Shown here piece after piece: positions 9,403-19,855 of a stretch of DNA of 64,000 nucleotides; the stretch's first letter is position 1, and each line of letters opens with the position of its first letter. The notes below the pieces were generated by a model. That model made no database searches, had not been told where the DNA came from, and saw nothing but the letters and a program-made list of their open reading frames with translations. The position numbers were made by a program, and so were the translations under genes. The DNA comes from Argyresthia goedartella (lineage: Eukaryota > Arthropoda > Insecta > Lepidoptera > Argyresthiidae). The DNA lies in NCBI GenBank assembly GCA_949825045.1, contig OX463816.1, positions 12,829,579-12,893,578 on the forward strand, read 5' to 3'.

Positions 9403-10712
9403 CATAGTCAGGTCATAAGTTCTGTCACATGTGCAATATGAAATAATTTAGACATGTTTATTATTTATGTAAACATTTATATAGCAAAATGAACTTAATA
9501 AAACATAGATTCTTATGGTAATAAAGTTTATTCAAAATGACCCCCGCGATTTTGAATACACGCCTTTATTCTGCGCGGCCAGTCGTCTATCGCAGCACGA
9601 ACGAGGTCCATGTCAATATCGGCGGCTGCCTTAATCAAGGATGCCTTGAGTGACTCCAAATCAGGATGAGGCTTTTGAGCAGGCCTTTTCCTCCAAGTGT
9701 TGCCATATCTTGTAATCTATCGGACTCAAATCTGGACTGGAGGAGGGCCAGTCTTCGTGCCGGATGAAGTCGATTTCACGCGCCGCCAGCCAGTCTTGTG
9801 TGCTTTTCGCTCTATGAGCTGGCGCAGAATCTTGTTGGAATACCCAGTGCCTGTTATTAAACATGGTATGAGAAACAGGTTCCACAAGGTTCTTGAGGAC
9901 TGTATTTTGATACACAACTGCATTCGTTTTTACGCCTTTCTCACAAAATGTACCTCAGTTAAGGCCTCAATAAGAGACTCCCAACCAAACCATGAGCGAG
10001 GATGGAAAATGACCTCGTTGGACACGCGGAATACGGTTGCTCGCTTCTTCACTGCTGTGTGCGTACACCTTATCATTTTGTTTGTTGTAGCTCTCTTCCA
10101 CGGTGAAATTTTTTTCATCCGAAAAAAGAATTTCCCGATGCTTTCTTCCCGCGTAGCGCTTCAACAAAGCGCGGCATCTCTTCAGTCTCAGGTCCATTAA
10201 ACGAGCGTCCAAACGATGTCCTGTTTTTCTTCGATATGCCCTAAGCCCTAAGTCTTCATTTAACACCCTTTTCACCGTGGTCCTGCTTAACCCCATCTGA
10301 AGGGCCAACAGTTTCTGCTTACGTATGGGATTTCTTTGAATTCGCGCCTTCACAGCTTTTATTACTGCTGGAGTCCTAACAGAGCGAGGGCGACCACTTC
10401 TTGACCTGTCATCTACACTAGAGTCTTCATTGTATCGTTTTATGGTACGATAAACGAATCTTTTGGTTATATTCAAATTTTTCAGTAAGTCGAAAATCTG
10501 AATTGGCGCGTAACCGCAACGATGCAACGCAATAACTGCGACACGGTCTTCTTTAAGGGTCCACTCCATATTTAAAAATGAGGAAAATTCAAAAAAGTAC
10601 ACATTTTTATTTTCATGAAAAATTCGAAATTCGAATTCAATAAACTTTTTTGTGGCCAGCGTTCTAAATTCAAAAGTTTTTAGTGTGTGACAGAACTTAT
10701 GACCTGACTGTG
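9403..10712 (-). mobile_element. maT-type (DD37D) mariner, copy 1, complete ends
   Basis: Terminal inverted repeats CATAGTCAGGTCATAAGTTC (9403 on) and GAACTTATGACCTGACTGTG (ending 10712), flanked by TA on both sides (9401-9402, 10713-10714) as expected for Tc1/mariner insertion. The length is 1,310 bp. The single transposase frame on the minus strand is broken. It faces copy 2 (11355) head to head across 640 bp. Confidence 0.93.
9558..10575 (-). pseudogene. Mariner DD37D transposase, broken
   Basis: A cut-and-paste DNA transposase. It starts MEWTLKEDRVAVIALH with an N-terminal HTH region, followed by RSGRPRSVRT, the GRPR-like linker. The catalytic motifs are SDEKNF (first Asp), QQDSAPAH (second Asp) and SPDLSPIDYKIW (third Asp). 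Counting from QQD to the Asp of IDY gives 37 intervening residues, hence DD37D (the maT group, known from Lepidoptera and nematodes). Compared with copy 2, this copy has a TGA in place of the Trp after VSY (near 9970) and one extra base directly after it, so the frame shifts. The protein is about 340 residues in principle. Confidence 0.88.
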
Positions 10713-11354
10713 TATTTTCATAGTGAAAGTTGGTAAGAATGATGTCGCTCCATACTCCAAACAGCTGATAGACATCATTTTGAGTAAAAAAAATATTGTT
10801 ATTTTTTTGTTCTTTCGCCTTGTCACACAGGTAAAGGTTTTAGACCATACAGCCTTGTCATGAGGTGAAAAACACCTTTGACAACAATTATGACGTCACA
10901 TCACTGTTTCCATACAACTAACGAACAAAAGAGTTTTGAAAGTTTATAAAAAGTATATATGCTGAGTACCCGTTTTTGTTTTTGAACGAACGAACGAACC
11001 AAAAATGAAAACGTTTTTCAAAAAAAGGAAATGACATTCTAGATTACGTAACCTTCATTTATATTACCTAGATATAATAATATATATGGAACTAGAACAT
11101 GGATGTACTTTTTGTCGGATATGGTCAACGAACTTCCTAACGACTTACAACATTTATATATTAATAGCGATAGCAATTAGCATAAGCATAAGATAAAACG
11201 TGCGTGATATTTTTAAGTTTCTGTGTAATTTTTAAGACTCTGTTTTCGTAATTATGTTTGAAGATAACTTGTTTTTTTAAGTAAGTAACTCTCGCCACTA
11301 CAGATAAACTACTGGTTTGCGTAGTGGCTATATAGCATAAGTTATATATATATA
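10713..11354. other. Spacer between two facing mariners
   Basis: No gene. AT-rich sequence with a run of GAACGAACGAACGAACC near 10983. The two mariners' ends point at each other across it. The motif TTTCATAGTGAAAGTT near 10717 recurs at 14505 within another insertion, so part of this spacer is an old repeat. Confidence 0.4.
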
Positions 11355-11499
11355 CACAGTCAGGTCATAAGATCCGTCACACAATAAAAAATTTTGAATT
11401 TAGAACGCTGGCCACAAAAAAGTTTATTGAATTCGAATTTCGAATTTTTCATGAAAATAATAATGTGTACTTTTTAGAATTTTCCTCATTTTTAAATAT

Positions 11500-11798
11500 G
11501 GAGTGGATACTTAAAGAAGACCGTGTCGCAGTTATTGCGTTGCATCGTTGCGGTTACGCGCCAATTCAGATTTTCGACTTACTGAAAAATTTGAATATAA
11601 CCAAAAGATTCGTTTATCGTACCATAAAACGATACAATGAAGACTCTAGTGTAGATGACAGGTCAAGAAGTGGTCGCCCTCGCTCTGTTAGGACTCCAGC
11701 AGTGATAAAAGCTGTGAAGGCGCGAATTCAAAGAAATCCCATACGTAAGCAGAAACTGTTGGCCCTTCAAATGGGGTTACGCAGGACCACGGTGAAAA
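11500..11798 (+). pseudogene. Mariner transposase, N-terminal half
   Basis: Starts MEWILKEDRVAVIALH and covers the HTH region, the GRPR-type linker and the second HTH, to ...RRTTVKRV, where a LINE interrupts it. It is nearly identical to copy 1 on the other strand, with scattered single differences such as Thr to Ile after MEW and Ser to Arg in MGLSRTT. It stays in frame up to the junction. Confidence 0.9.
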
Positions 11799-12036
11799 GG
11801 GTAAAGATAAAGATAAAGATAAAGAATAATTTATTCAGGAACATAGGTAATATGTAGATCTTAATCAATGACATTGAGTGATGGGTCTCTATGCTCTGCC
11901 ATGGGAGGGCATATGAATATTATTTACATTATAAGTATTAATTACATTATAAACAATAAAAATTAGCGTAGAATTACTAATTACCTACATGTATGACTAT
12001 ATTAGGCATCTGGCAAATAATACATTGTCGCCATCT

Positions 12037-13505
12037 TTATAAAACATCACTGAGGTATTCATCGACACTGTAATAAACCTTGTTTGTTAGAAGACCCTTT
12101 ATTTTCTTTTTAAATGTATGTATATTTTGTATTTCTTTTACAGACTGTGGGAGTTTGTTATATATTCTAATAGCCATGACAAATATACTTTTATTAAAAT
12201 AGGCTGACTTGTGGCACTCCATTTTGAGCATCATATGGTGACGCCTGCTTTTGACATTTTGAAAAAGATGCATATTACTTTTGACAAAAACCAAGGTTTC
12301 GTATATGTAAATAGACGGCATCGTAAGAATGTTGAGACTCTTGAAGTAGGGTTTACAACTGTCAGTTTGGACCAGCTCGCACATAGCCCTCAAACATTTC
12401 TTCTGCGCTTTAAAAATAGTCTCTCTACCCGCCGCATTTCCCCAGAAGATTATAGCGTAGCGCACGGAAGACTCTACAAAACCATGATACGAAACAAGTA
12501 CAGCATCAGTGTTCACAATTTTTGTAAGCATGTGTAACGCATACGCATATTGATTTAGCTTCTTTTGCAAGTGTTCGATGTGTGTCTTCCACGACATGTT
12601 GGAATCAATATGGAGACCTAAGAATTTTGTTGTCTCTGTACATTCAATTTGCTCATTCAAGTATTTAATATTCAATGCGTATTGCTGTCCGTGCCCTAGC
12701 CTATATTTCATTAGTTTAGTTTTTCCCAGATTAATTAAAAGATTGTTTTTTGTTAGCCATTCAATTATATGTGTTAAATTATTATTAATGTCATTTTCAT
12801 ACATATCTAAGTTAATTAAATTATTACCGATAAATGTCACTGTGCTGTCGTCAGCAAATAAAACTATTGGATGATTTATAGCTTTTGGGATGTCATTTAT
12901 ATATATAATAAACAGTAAAGGTCCTAATACGGATCCCTGTGGAACACCATACTTAATTTCCTTTACGTCAGAAGAATACACTTGATCAGTTTTTGTCTTA
13001 GGGCAGAATTTGTTTATTTGTGTCAATTGTGACCGGTTACTCAAGTATGATTCTAGTAGACTAAGAACATTCCCTCTTATTCCGTAACTATTTAATTTTT
13101 GAGCTAAGATTTTGTGATCGACATAGTCAAATGCGTTTGTGAGGTCCATAAATATCGATGACACTCTTTTGCCGTTATCTAGGTTTTTCATTATCGTGGT
13201 TAAAAAATCGAAGACAGCCATATTAATGTTCTTATTTCTTCTAAATCCCTTCTGTTCATCCGCAAGTATATTATTAAGTTCTAAATATCTGTATAATTTT
13301 TCATATATTGCTTTTTCAATTATTTTGGAAAATATTGGGATAAGAGCCACTGGTCTGTAACAATTAATATGTTCCTTGTTATCTTTTTTGAAGAGTGGTC
13401 TGACGATAGAAGTTTTCAAACGATCCGGAAAAATACCATGTTCGATGCAGATATTTATTATGTAGCATAACATCGGGCAGATAATATCAGCAACATATTT
13501 TATTA
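12037..13505 (-). pseudogene. LINE reverse transcriptase, C-terminal part
   Basis: Target-primed reverse transcriptase of the LINE. Motifs in order are LKTSIVRPLFKKD, NCYRPVALIPIFSKIIEK, EQKGFRRNKN, SIFMDLTNAFDYVDH (first catalytic Asp), GVPQGSVLGPLLF, IVLFADDSTV (the FADD catalytic pair) and the NNLLINLGKTKLM thumb region. A C-terminal region of about 200 residues follows, ending near YSVDEYLSDVL. The frame is open for over 480 codons. It loses its N-terminal finger to the insertion at 13506-14772: the residues KVI at 14773 and KYV at 13505 would be adjacent in the uninterrupted element. Confidence 0.9.
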
Positions 13506-14772
13506 TTTTTTTATTATTCTTAATACAAAAGAAGTGTATCCGAATTATCGCTAACATTGACATAATGACGAGCTGCAGACCATATTTCGATAAATTAAAT
13601 ATTCTCACACTAACTTCACTTTATATTTTAGAAGCATGCGCATTTGTGAAAAATAATGATCAACTCTTCCCCTTATACACAAGACCAGAAGGATTAAGAC
13701 CACATAAAAGATTGGCAACATGCTCATCGAAATTACATTTAGTTCATTCAGGCCCCCGCTCGATGGCTGCCAAAATATTTAATTGTATACCGAAATCAAT
13801 TCAGTCTATAGAAAAAATTAATGTATTTAAAAATGCCCTTAATAAATACTTAGTACGAAAAAGTTATTATACTCTACAAGAGTTTTTTGATGAACATGGC
13901 AAAAACTAGGTTTGGAGCTTGTGAGACTTGTGTTATTATATCTTAAGTAAAAGTAAAATATATTCTGTTATTGTTCTTGTTTTAGAGAGTCTATGAAAAT
14001 TAATAATAAATAAAATAAGTAATCTAGGTAGTAAGTAAGAATTTAAGTTATAACCTTTTATAATCCTAAGTTAGCAGCGCCCTAGCAGGGTTCTTGTTTG
14101 TTCCTGAAAATACTTATCTAAGACCCTATGTACAATCGAACCAACTGAATCATGACCCACTTGCCTGATAATTCGTTTGAAACTTTCAAACTTGTAAGAT
14201 CTATCAAAATGTCAGTGTCTAATCAAATGATAACAAGTTCGTTACCAAGGAAATAAACCTTCAAGCGAATTTCGACCTACTTGCATTTAAGGGGTTTAGC
14301 AAAATAAGCTTATGGTGGGTCATGATTCAGATGGTTCGATAGTACAACAAGAAAGCTAATAAACGTCTATTCTATTCTATTCTATCGCGCAGCGAGAGTA
14401 GCTATTTATTAAAGTGTATTTACGCAGTGATCTTTCTGTACGTAGTACTATTAAGTATTCTGTGGTAGAGATAGGGACCTAGATAAAGTTCTAATCGAAC
14501 CTGTTTCATAGTGAAAGTTAATGAGAATAAATCCTTAAAATATTACTACACATGTCCTTGGTGAGCCTGTAGATATTTTGAAACTAAAAAATATGTTCGT
14601 AGGTAAATTACAAAAAAGTGTGTTGAAATGAAAATCTGTAGACATGGAAATCTGAACAAAATGTGTATGTATGCGCCGCCTATTTAGGTATAATGTTTGT
14701 GTCACCTTAAGATTGTAAAATCCAATAGTATACAAAATATCGCGTGAGATTATAAACTCTCGATGCATTGTT
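13506..14772 (+). mobile_element. Insertion inside the LINE, including a second LINE 3' fragment
   Basis: This interrupts the LINE reverse transcriptase frame. At 13563-14394 it holds, in plus orientation, the C-terminal end of another LINE ORF2 (CRPYFDKLNILTLTSLYILE...SYYTLQEFFDEH, stop at 13907-13909), a 3' UTR and a (TCTAT)n tail at 14375-14394. The rest (14395-14772) is non-coding and shares TTTCATAGTGAAAGTT with 10717. I cannot tell whether one or two events made it. Confidence 0.7.
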
Positions 14773-15323
14773 ATAACTTTTGTCAAAACTTCATCGTTTC
14801 CTGTACTGTTAGTGTTCTTCAACGATAGTGTTAGTCGATAAACGTCAGCTGGAGTTGACGGTGACATAAACATAGATTTATAAGAATTATTTAATTGAAT
14901 TGATTGATTATATGTCAAAGCTGGATTATTATTATTAGTATTATTAGCAGTAATGTCACAAAGAGGTTTAACTTGGTCAATAAAATTATTATTAAAAGCT
15001 TGGGCTATTTCTGTGGGGTTTGTTAACAAATTTCCATTGACTTTTATGCAATTAATACTCTCTTTGGGTATGTGATTCTTTGTGTTGTTTATAATTTTCC
15101 AAACCGCTTGGCTTTTGTTTGACGATGTTTTGATGTAGTAGTCATTTTGCGCCTTTTGTGTCGAAACTATCACTCTCTTAAGGCGTTTGGAGTACTGCTT
15201 AAAAAGTTGTTTGTTGGTAGAGCTTGGATTTAATCTATAGTCCCACAGTAGTTTTCTTTTCCTTTTGCAACATCGTTTTATGCCTTTTGATATCCATTTT
15301 GTTTTCTTAGTTATTATATTCAC
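14773..15323 (-). pseudogene. LINE ORF2 linker before the reverse transcriptase
   Basis: Reads KTKWISKGIKRCCKRKRKLL..., then SQAVWKIINNTKN, NPTEIAQAFNNNFIDQVK and SLKNTNSTGNDEVLTKVI, the last being the conserved lead-in to the reverse transcriptase (K-x-S-x-G-x-D). The frame then runs into the unrelated insertion. The start of the endonuclease frame lies 120 nt upstream, in a different reading frame, so at least one frameshift separates them. Confidence 0.8.
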
Positions 15324-15439
15324 TTTGATTCTATTTAAAGGGAAACATAGTGAGTACAGAAGCGTGAAAGCATCATGGAAACAATTAAATGCTTCATTGG
15401 GTTTAGTGCTGTCGTATACATCACTAAAAGTAAGCTGAC

Positions 15440-16261
15440 CTAGGAGTTTCGAAATTTTTGCATGTTTACCTCGCTTACATCACGTCGCATGATAAAATAG
15501 TGTGTCAGAGAGAAAATCTTTTTTACGGGTAACGCAATTATTTGCGCTGTGTGGTCAGATAGTGCTAACTCCACAATTTCACCCTTGCAACCATGCACGT
15601 TATGTAAGAAATTGTCGAGACATGTGCGACTGCTTAGGCGAGTTGGTTCATTAAATTTACTCTTTAAGTTATAGTTACTTAGTAAATCCACAAATTTTCT
15701 TTTTGCAACGGTGTTACTAAGCATGTCGATATTGAAATCACCACCTATAACGACCTTTTTATTTTTATAGCAAACTAGTTGCAGTATTTCTTCTAATTTG
15801 GTGAAAAATGATTCTAATTTTTCACTCTTATTTGTTTGGGGTGGTACTCTATACATACACATAACAATAATTTTATGTTCGATAAGCTCAATTGCACAGC
15901 ATTCGATTAAGTTTGGGATATTAATATTTTTAATTTCATTGATGACTTTGTATTTATGATTTCTTCTAACAAGGATGCACGACCCTACATTTCTATTTTT
16001 TCTTGCGTATTGAGAAGCTAAAGTAAAGTTTGGTATACACAATTGAGATTCGTCAGTTTTTACCATGTTGTGTTCAGTAATGCATATAACGTCTATTTGT
16101 TTATTGTTTTTATGAAGGTCATCCAAGTGAACAGAGAGTAAATCCACTTTATTAATTAATCCGTTGATGTTTTGATGCAGGATGTGTATTTTATTGTGAT
16201 ATACGAAAAAAATCATTGTTGTCGTCATTGAGATTAATGTCAGTTTTGTTATTGGTACCAC
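15440..16261 (-). pseudogene. LINE AP-type endonuclease domain
   Basis: Nicks target DNA to prime reverse transcription. Motifs are ILHQNINGLINKVDLL (Asn), DVICITEHNM (Glu), VMCMYRVPP (Tyr/Arg), VVIGGDFNIDML (the GDFN catalytic motif), NFL, and ALSDHTAQ (the SDH active-site His). All catalytic residues typical of the APE family are present. The frame is open but is not joined to the downstream ORF2 linker. Confidence 0.87.
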
Positions 16262-16637
16262 TATTTATTACTATGTCATTGTTTGTATTGCTATTTAAAT
16301 TTTTATTGATATTTTTTATTTCAGGTTCCAGTTCAATGTGTTTTGTGTCGTTATTAGTTTGAGTGGACATATTTATCATTACCTTGGCTGTTTCTTCGTG
16401 TTTTTTCTGTAAGTTAATGTGTTCTGTATATTGGTTCATCTTTATTGTATAGTCAATTTGCAATAGTTTTCTTAAGAGAGATCTACTCAATTGTTTTGTG
16501 AAATGCAATCTATCTGGAATAAACTTACTATAATTCAACTCCAGATATGAAACATTCTGGAACTGGTTGCAGATCAGCTTCAATTCATAGTAAAGTTTAT
16601 ATTCTCTAAGGTTTTTGTTATGGGGAATTTCACACAC
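16191..16637 (-). pseudogene. LINE ORF1 C-terminal part
   Basis: Encodes MCEIPHNKNLREYKLYYELK and later KFIPDRLHFTKQLSRSLLRK, the D-x-LH-x-T/N pattern that ends SGNH-esterase-like ORF1 proteins of CR1-group LINEs. An Asn/Asp-rich tail follows. It overlaps the start of the endonuclease frame by about 70 nt in another frame. The N-terminal part is absent because the element stops at 16651. Confidence 0.6.
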
Positions 16638-16651
16638 AATTACGTTAGCCT

Positions 16652-17400
16652 TTTCAATTGAGGGTGTTAAATGAAGACTTAGGGCTTAGGGCATATCGAA
16701 GAAAAACAGGACATCGTTTGGACGCTCGTTTAATGGACCTGAGACTGAAGAGATGCCGCGCTTTGTTGAAGCGGTACGCGGGAAAAAAGCATCGGGAAAT
16801 TCTTTTTTCGGATGAAAAAAATTTCACCGTGGAAGAGAGCTACAACAAACAAAATGATAAGGTGTACGCACACAGCAGTGAAGAAGCGAGCAACCGTATT
16901 CCGCGTGTCCAACGAGGTCATTTTCCATCCTCGCTCATGGTTTGGTTGGGAGTCTCTTATTGGGGCTTAACTGAGGTACATTTTTGTGAGAAAGGCGTAA
17001 AAACGAATGTAGTTGTGTATCAAAATACAGTCCTCAAGAACCTTGTGGAACCAGTTTCTCATACCATGTTTAATAACAGGCACTGGGTATTCCAACAAGA
17101 TTCTGCGCCAGCTCATAGAGCGAAAAGCACACAAGACTGGCTGGCGGCGCGTGAAATCGACTTCATCCGGCACGAAGACTGGCCCTCCTCCAGTCCAGAT
17201 TTGAGTCCGTTAGATTACAAGATATGGCAACACTTGGAGGAAAAGGCCTGAGCCTCGTCCTGATTTGGAGTCACTCAAGGCATCCTTGATTAAGGCAGCC
17301 GCCGATATTGACATGGACCTCGTTCGTGCTGCGATAGACGACTGGCCACGCAGAATAAAGGCCTGTATTCAAAATCGCGGGGGTCATTTTGAATAAACTT
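16652..17400 (+). pseudogene. Mariner transposase, C-terminal part
   Basis: Resumes at RVLNEDLGLRAYRRKTGH and carries SDEKNF, QQDSAPAH and SPDLSPLDYKIW with 37 residues between the last two Asp. The WGLTEVHFCEKG segment that is broken in copy 1 is intact here. The frame stops at TGA (17249-17251) after HLEEKA; a small deletion relative to copy 1 causes this, and the expected end (PDLESLKASLIKAAADI...GGHFE) continues in another frame to about 17395. Confidence 0.9.
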
Positions 17401-17577
17401 TAATAAGAATCTATGTTTTATTAAGTACATTTTGCTATATAAATGTTTACATAAATAATAATCATGTCTAAATTATTTCATATTGCACATGTGACAGAAC
17501 TTATGACCTGACTATGTATATTGTAATGGGGATTAATAAATGGTTTAAAAAAAAAAACCTTGTAAAGTAGCCAATAG

Positions 17578-17690
17578 CGTCACGCCTTTTCCCATACGGG
17601 GGTGGCAGAGGCAAAGTTGGGCCGTGTTTGGCCCGTTATCCAATAGTTACTCTATTTTGAGTGACAGGGGTCTAGCTAATCACTTTGCTT
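17578..17690 (-). repeat. SINE family C body fragment
   Basis: Words TCACGCCTTTTCCCATACGG, GGTGGCAGAGGCAAAGTTGG and GAGTGACAGGGGTCTAGC match similar stretches at 18357-18495, 31290-31395, 32975-33060 and 47875-48335. Only the last retains the tRNA-like head. This copy lacks that head. Confidence 0.6.
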
Positions 17691-18027
17691 AAGTAGGGGC
17701 ATGTTAGTGCTTCATTGAACTTTGAAACATTTTGTTATCCACTTGTCTGTGGGTAGTTCAAAAAATGGCTCACAATTTCGAACATTGGTAATAAAGTTCA
17801 AAAACTATGAAAAATTAACGGTTATGGTTGATGGCCCCACAGTTGAGTGGATAAGGGAATCAAAATTGAAACGAAAAGGAAATACACCAACAAAATGGCA
17901 ATTTTCTGAATATAAGAAGGTTTCTTTTTAGTATTCTTATCTTAATTTAAAGAGTGGTAATCTTTGGTAAGTTCCTAGGTAGGACACAAGTTATAGTTAA
18001 TAGCTGAAATTATATTGATCAACTTAC

Positions 18028-18047
18028 CACGCTGCTAGATGCTTCAT
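18028..18047 (-). CDS. phtf: phtf exon 1, candidate 20-nt coding microexon with the start codon
   Basis: On the minus strand ACCACC-ATG (A at -3, good insect start context) encodes M-K-H-L-A-A and ends TG/GTAAGTTG, a strong donor, in phase 2. Joined to exon 2 it gives AAWYQKK, restoring the conserved Trp that exon 2 alone lacks. All six exons then sum to 1,284 nt, exactly 428 codons. PHTF proteins normally have a short N-terminal tail before the WYQKK motif, as here. The call rests on phase, donor and the restored Trp; with only six codons, chance cannot be excluded. Confidence 0.5.
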
Positions 18048-18204
18048 GGTGGTGGAGATATGGCTTCAATAGTATAAATTTCCTGACAGTGTTGCTTGAA
18101 AGCTAAAACAATAGAACATCTAATGATTGGTTTTGCCCTGTTTAATCACATGTTATTGTCAACACAACTTCAACTAATTTGTACCATAAAATAATAAATA
18201 ATTG

Positions 18205-18302
18205 TGACGTCAAATGCCCGCAATGTGACAAGATCTTCCCAAGGAAGATTGGCTACATAAGCCACATTCAAGCCCATGAGCGACGTCTACAGACAAGTTG
18301 AA
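18205..18302 (+). pseudogene. LINE C-terminal zinc-finger scrap
   Basis: Reads CPQCDKIFPRKIGY, then SHIQAHERRLQTS and a stop: a C-x2-C-x12-H-x3-H finger. The same type of ending appears at 27222-27260 and, degraded, at 52430-52500, at the ends of LINE frames. It lies just upstream of the candidate phtf exon 1 on the other strand. Confidence 0.65.
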
Positions 18303-18356
18303 GCGGTTGAACCACAACATCATCACTATAAAATAAACAACACATTCTGTAAATAG

Positions 18357-18665
18357 GAAGCAAGACTGTAATGCCATGGTTTTCCCATCATCAATTATGA
18401 CTTAGATTTTGATATCGGGCTGGCAAGGGCAAATTTGGGCCCATGCTTGGCCTGTTATTCAATAACCCATTTTGCGTGACAGGGGGGTTAGTCCTTCAGT
18501 GCGACTATGAACATGGTTAATTTCTAAGTCAATTTTGTCTAAGGTTTTATTTCTCAATATCAATGTCAGCTTTTACAAGTTTTTACTATAATCTTTGCAG
18601 CAATGGGTTAGCCCTCTGTCACACAAAATTGGTTATTGAACTGGGCTAACAAGGGTAAAACTGTG
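18357..18665. repeat. Two SINE-C-like pieces facing each other
   Basis: The segment at 18414-18490 (GGCTGGCAAGGGCAAATTTG...GTGACAGGGGGGTTAG) is repeated in reverse complement at 18600-18663 (GGGTTAGCCCTCTGTCACAC...). Both match the body of the family C SINE. Confidence 0.6.
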
Positions 18666-19099
18666 TCTCTCCATCCTGATTTAAAAGGAGAAGGCTTTGT
18701 CTGGTTCACAATAGTAAGTGTCCTTTGTTTTATTTAATTATGTTTACTTTGTTTTCCATTTATGTTTGGCAAAAAAGTGACTGGCAAAAATACCGAATGG
18801 TATGAAAATACACTAGGATTTTATCCCGTTCCAAGTTTTCTACGTTATGTAACCACAGTCAATTAGGAAGGATCCAGCATATGAAAAATTACTAATGAGG
18901 AAAAAGCCAAAAAGATAACCAGAAAAAAGTAGAAAACGTAATTGGGATCTAAAATGCCACAGTCACTGGGCATAGTCCAACCAATTATGATCAATAAATC
19001 AAACCCTTACATGTTGAGGGAGGGTGCTGACTCTGCCAACCAACCGGAAAAACATTATCTATGAAAGGGCATGAAAAGCAGAGAACTCAGCATCATTAT

Positions 19100-19855
19100 C
19101 AAGAAAAAGACCTTTGGTACTTGTATCCTCCCCTGCATTACATATGGCTGTGAGACCTGGGCTTTGACTAAGTAACATATACTCAAACTGGCAAGATGCC
19201 AGAGAGCCATGGAGAGTTTTGACAATTGTTCTGGAGCGTTCCTGATCCAAAGATTCTCACTCACCGTGCAGCGCGGTAATGCTGCCAGTGTGATGGGTAG
19301 AGCTTTGGGTTGGGCATGTCCTGGGGTGCTTTATTTATTTAGTAATGTGGTTTTTATTGTGCTCAGTTTTTGGGCGTGTGTAATTTAAAATTATTTCATA
19401 ATCTCAAATACTTTGGTAATTTCAATTGACTATGCACATTGTGGATTTTTTGTTTTATTTCGGTTATAAGTTCACTAAGTTTTCTTTTTATAATAATTTT
19501 GTGGATAATAAATATATGTTAGGAGAAGAGTATGCTGGGAATTAAACTAAAGGACGAAGTCAGGAATATAGACATCAGGGGCAGATCAAAACTAAAAGAC
19601 ATCCTTTTGCGAACCAACCAACTTAAATGGGGGTGGACCGGTCATATGCTTCGCTGCCAGAGGAAAAAATGGAGCAAAAGGGTGACTGTATGGTACCTAA
19701 GAGATGGCACAAGAAGTTGCGGCCGTAAAGTGAGAAGATGGGAGGATCAGATTATAATGACCTTGGGTCCCTTTTGGCTAAGGCTAAGGGCAAACAGTGG
19801 AAATAATTGGATCAGGCCTATGTCAGGCCTACAGACACACTGAGATTATTAATTG
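19100..19855 (+). pseudogene. RTE-type LINE C-terminus, split by an insertion
   Basis: Before the gap: ITYGCETWALTK-like sequence and LARCQRAMES (19135-19225). After the gap (from 19530): SMLGIKLKDEVRNIDIRGRS, LKWGWTGHMLRC and GRKVRRWEDQI, the typical end of RTE reverse transcriptase frames. The 300-bp insert (19226-19526) has no clear coding and ends in an AT-rich tail; GGAGA at both edges is a probable target duplication. Several codons are changed to stops. Confidence 0.78.

Larger units (their letters stand above)
11799..16651 (-). mobile_element. CR1/Jockey-group LINE inserted in mariner copy 2
   Basis: The 3' end is at 11799 with an (ATCTTT)n microsatellite tail on the minus strand. 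The order from the 5' end is: the ORF1 end, an AP endonuclease frame, an ORF2 linker, then the reverse transcriptase. The reverse transcriptase is interrupted by a separate 1.27-kb insertion (13506-14772). The 5' end at 16651 directly abuts the mariner, so the LINE is either full at that point or 5'-truncated within ORF1. Clade assignment beyond the CR1/Jockey group is not possible by eye. Confidence 0.88.
11355..17516 (+). mobile_element. maT-type mariner, copy 2, split by a LINE
   Basis: Outer ends CACAGTCAGGTCATAAGATC (11355) and GTTCTGTCACATGTGACAGAACTTATGACCTGACTATG-type sequence ending 17516, flanked by TA on both sides. The transposase reads 11500-11798 and resumes at 16652. Joined across the gap, the sequence matches copy 1 at the point ...GGTGAAAAGGG/TGTTAAATG. 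The inserted DNA (11799-16651) is a minus-strand LINE, with AGGGT at both junctions as a probable target duplication. Without the insert the mariner is about 1.3 kb. Confidence 0.92.
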
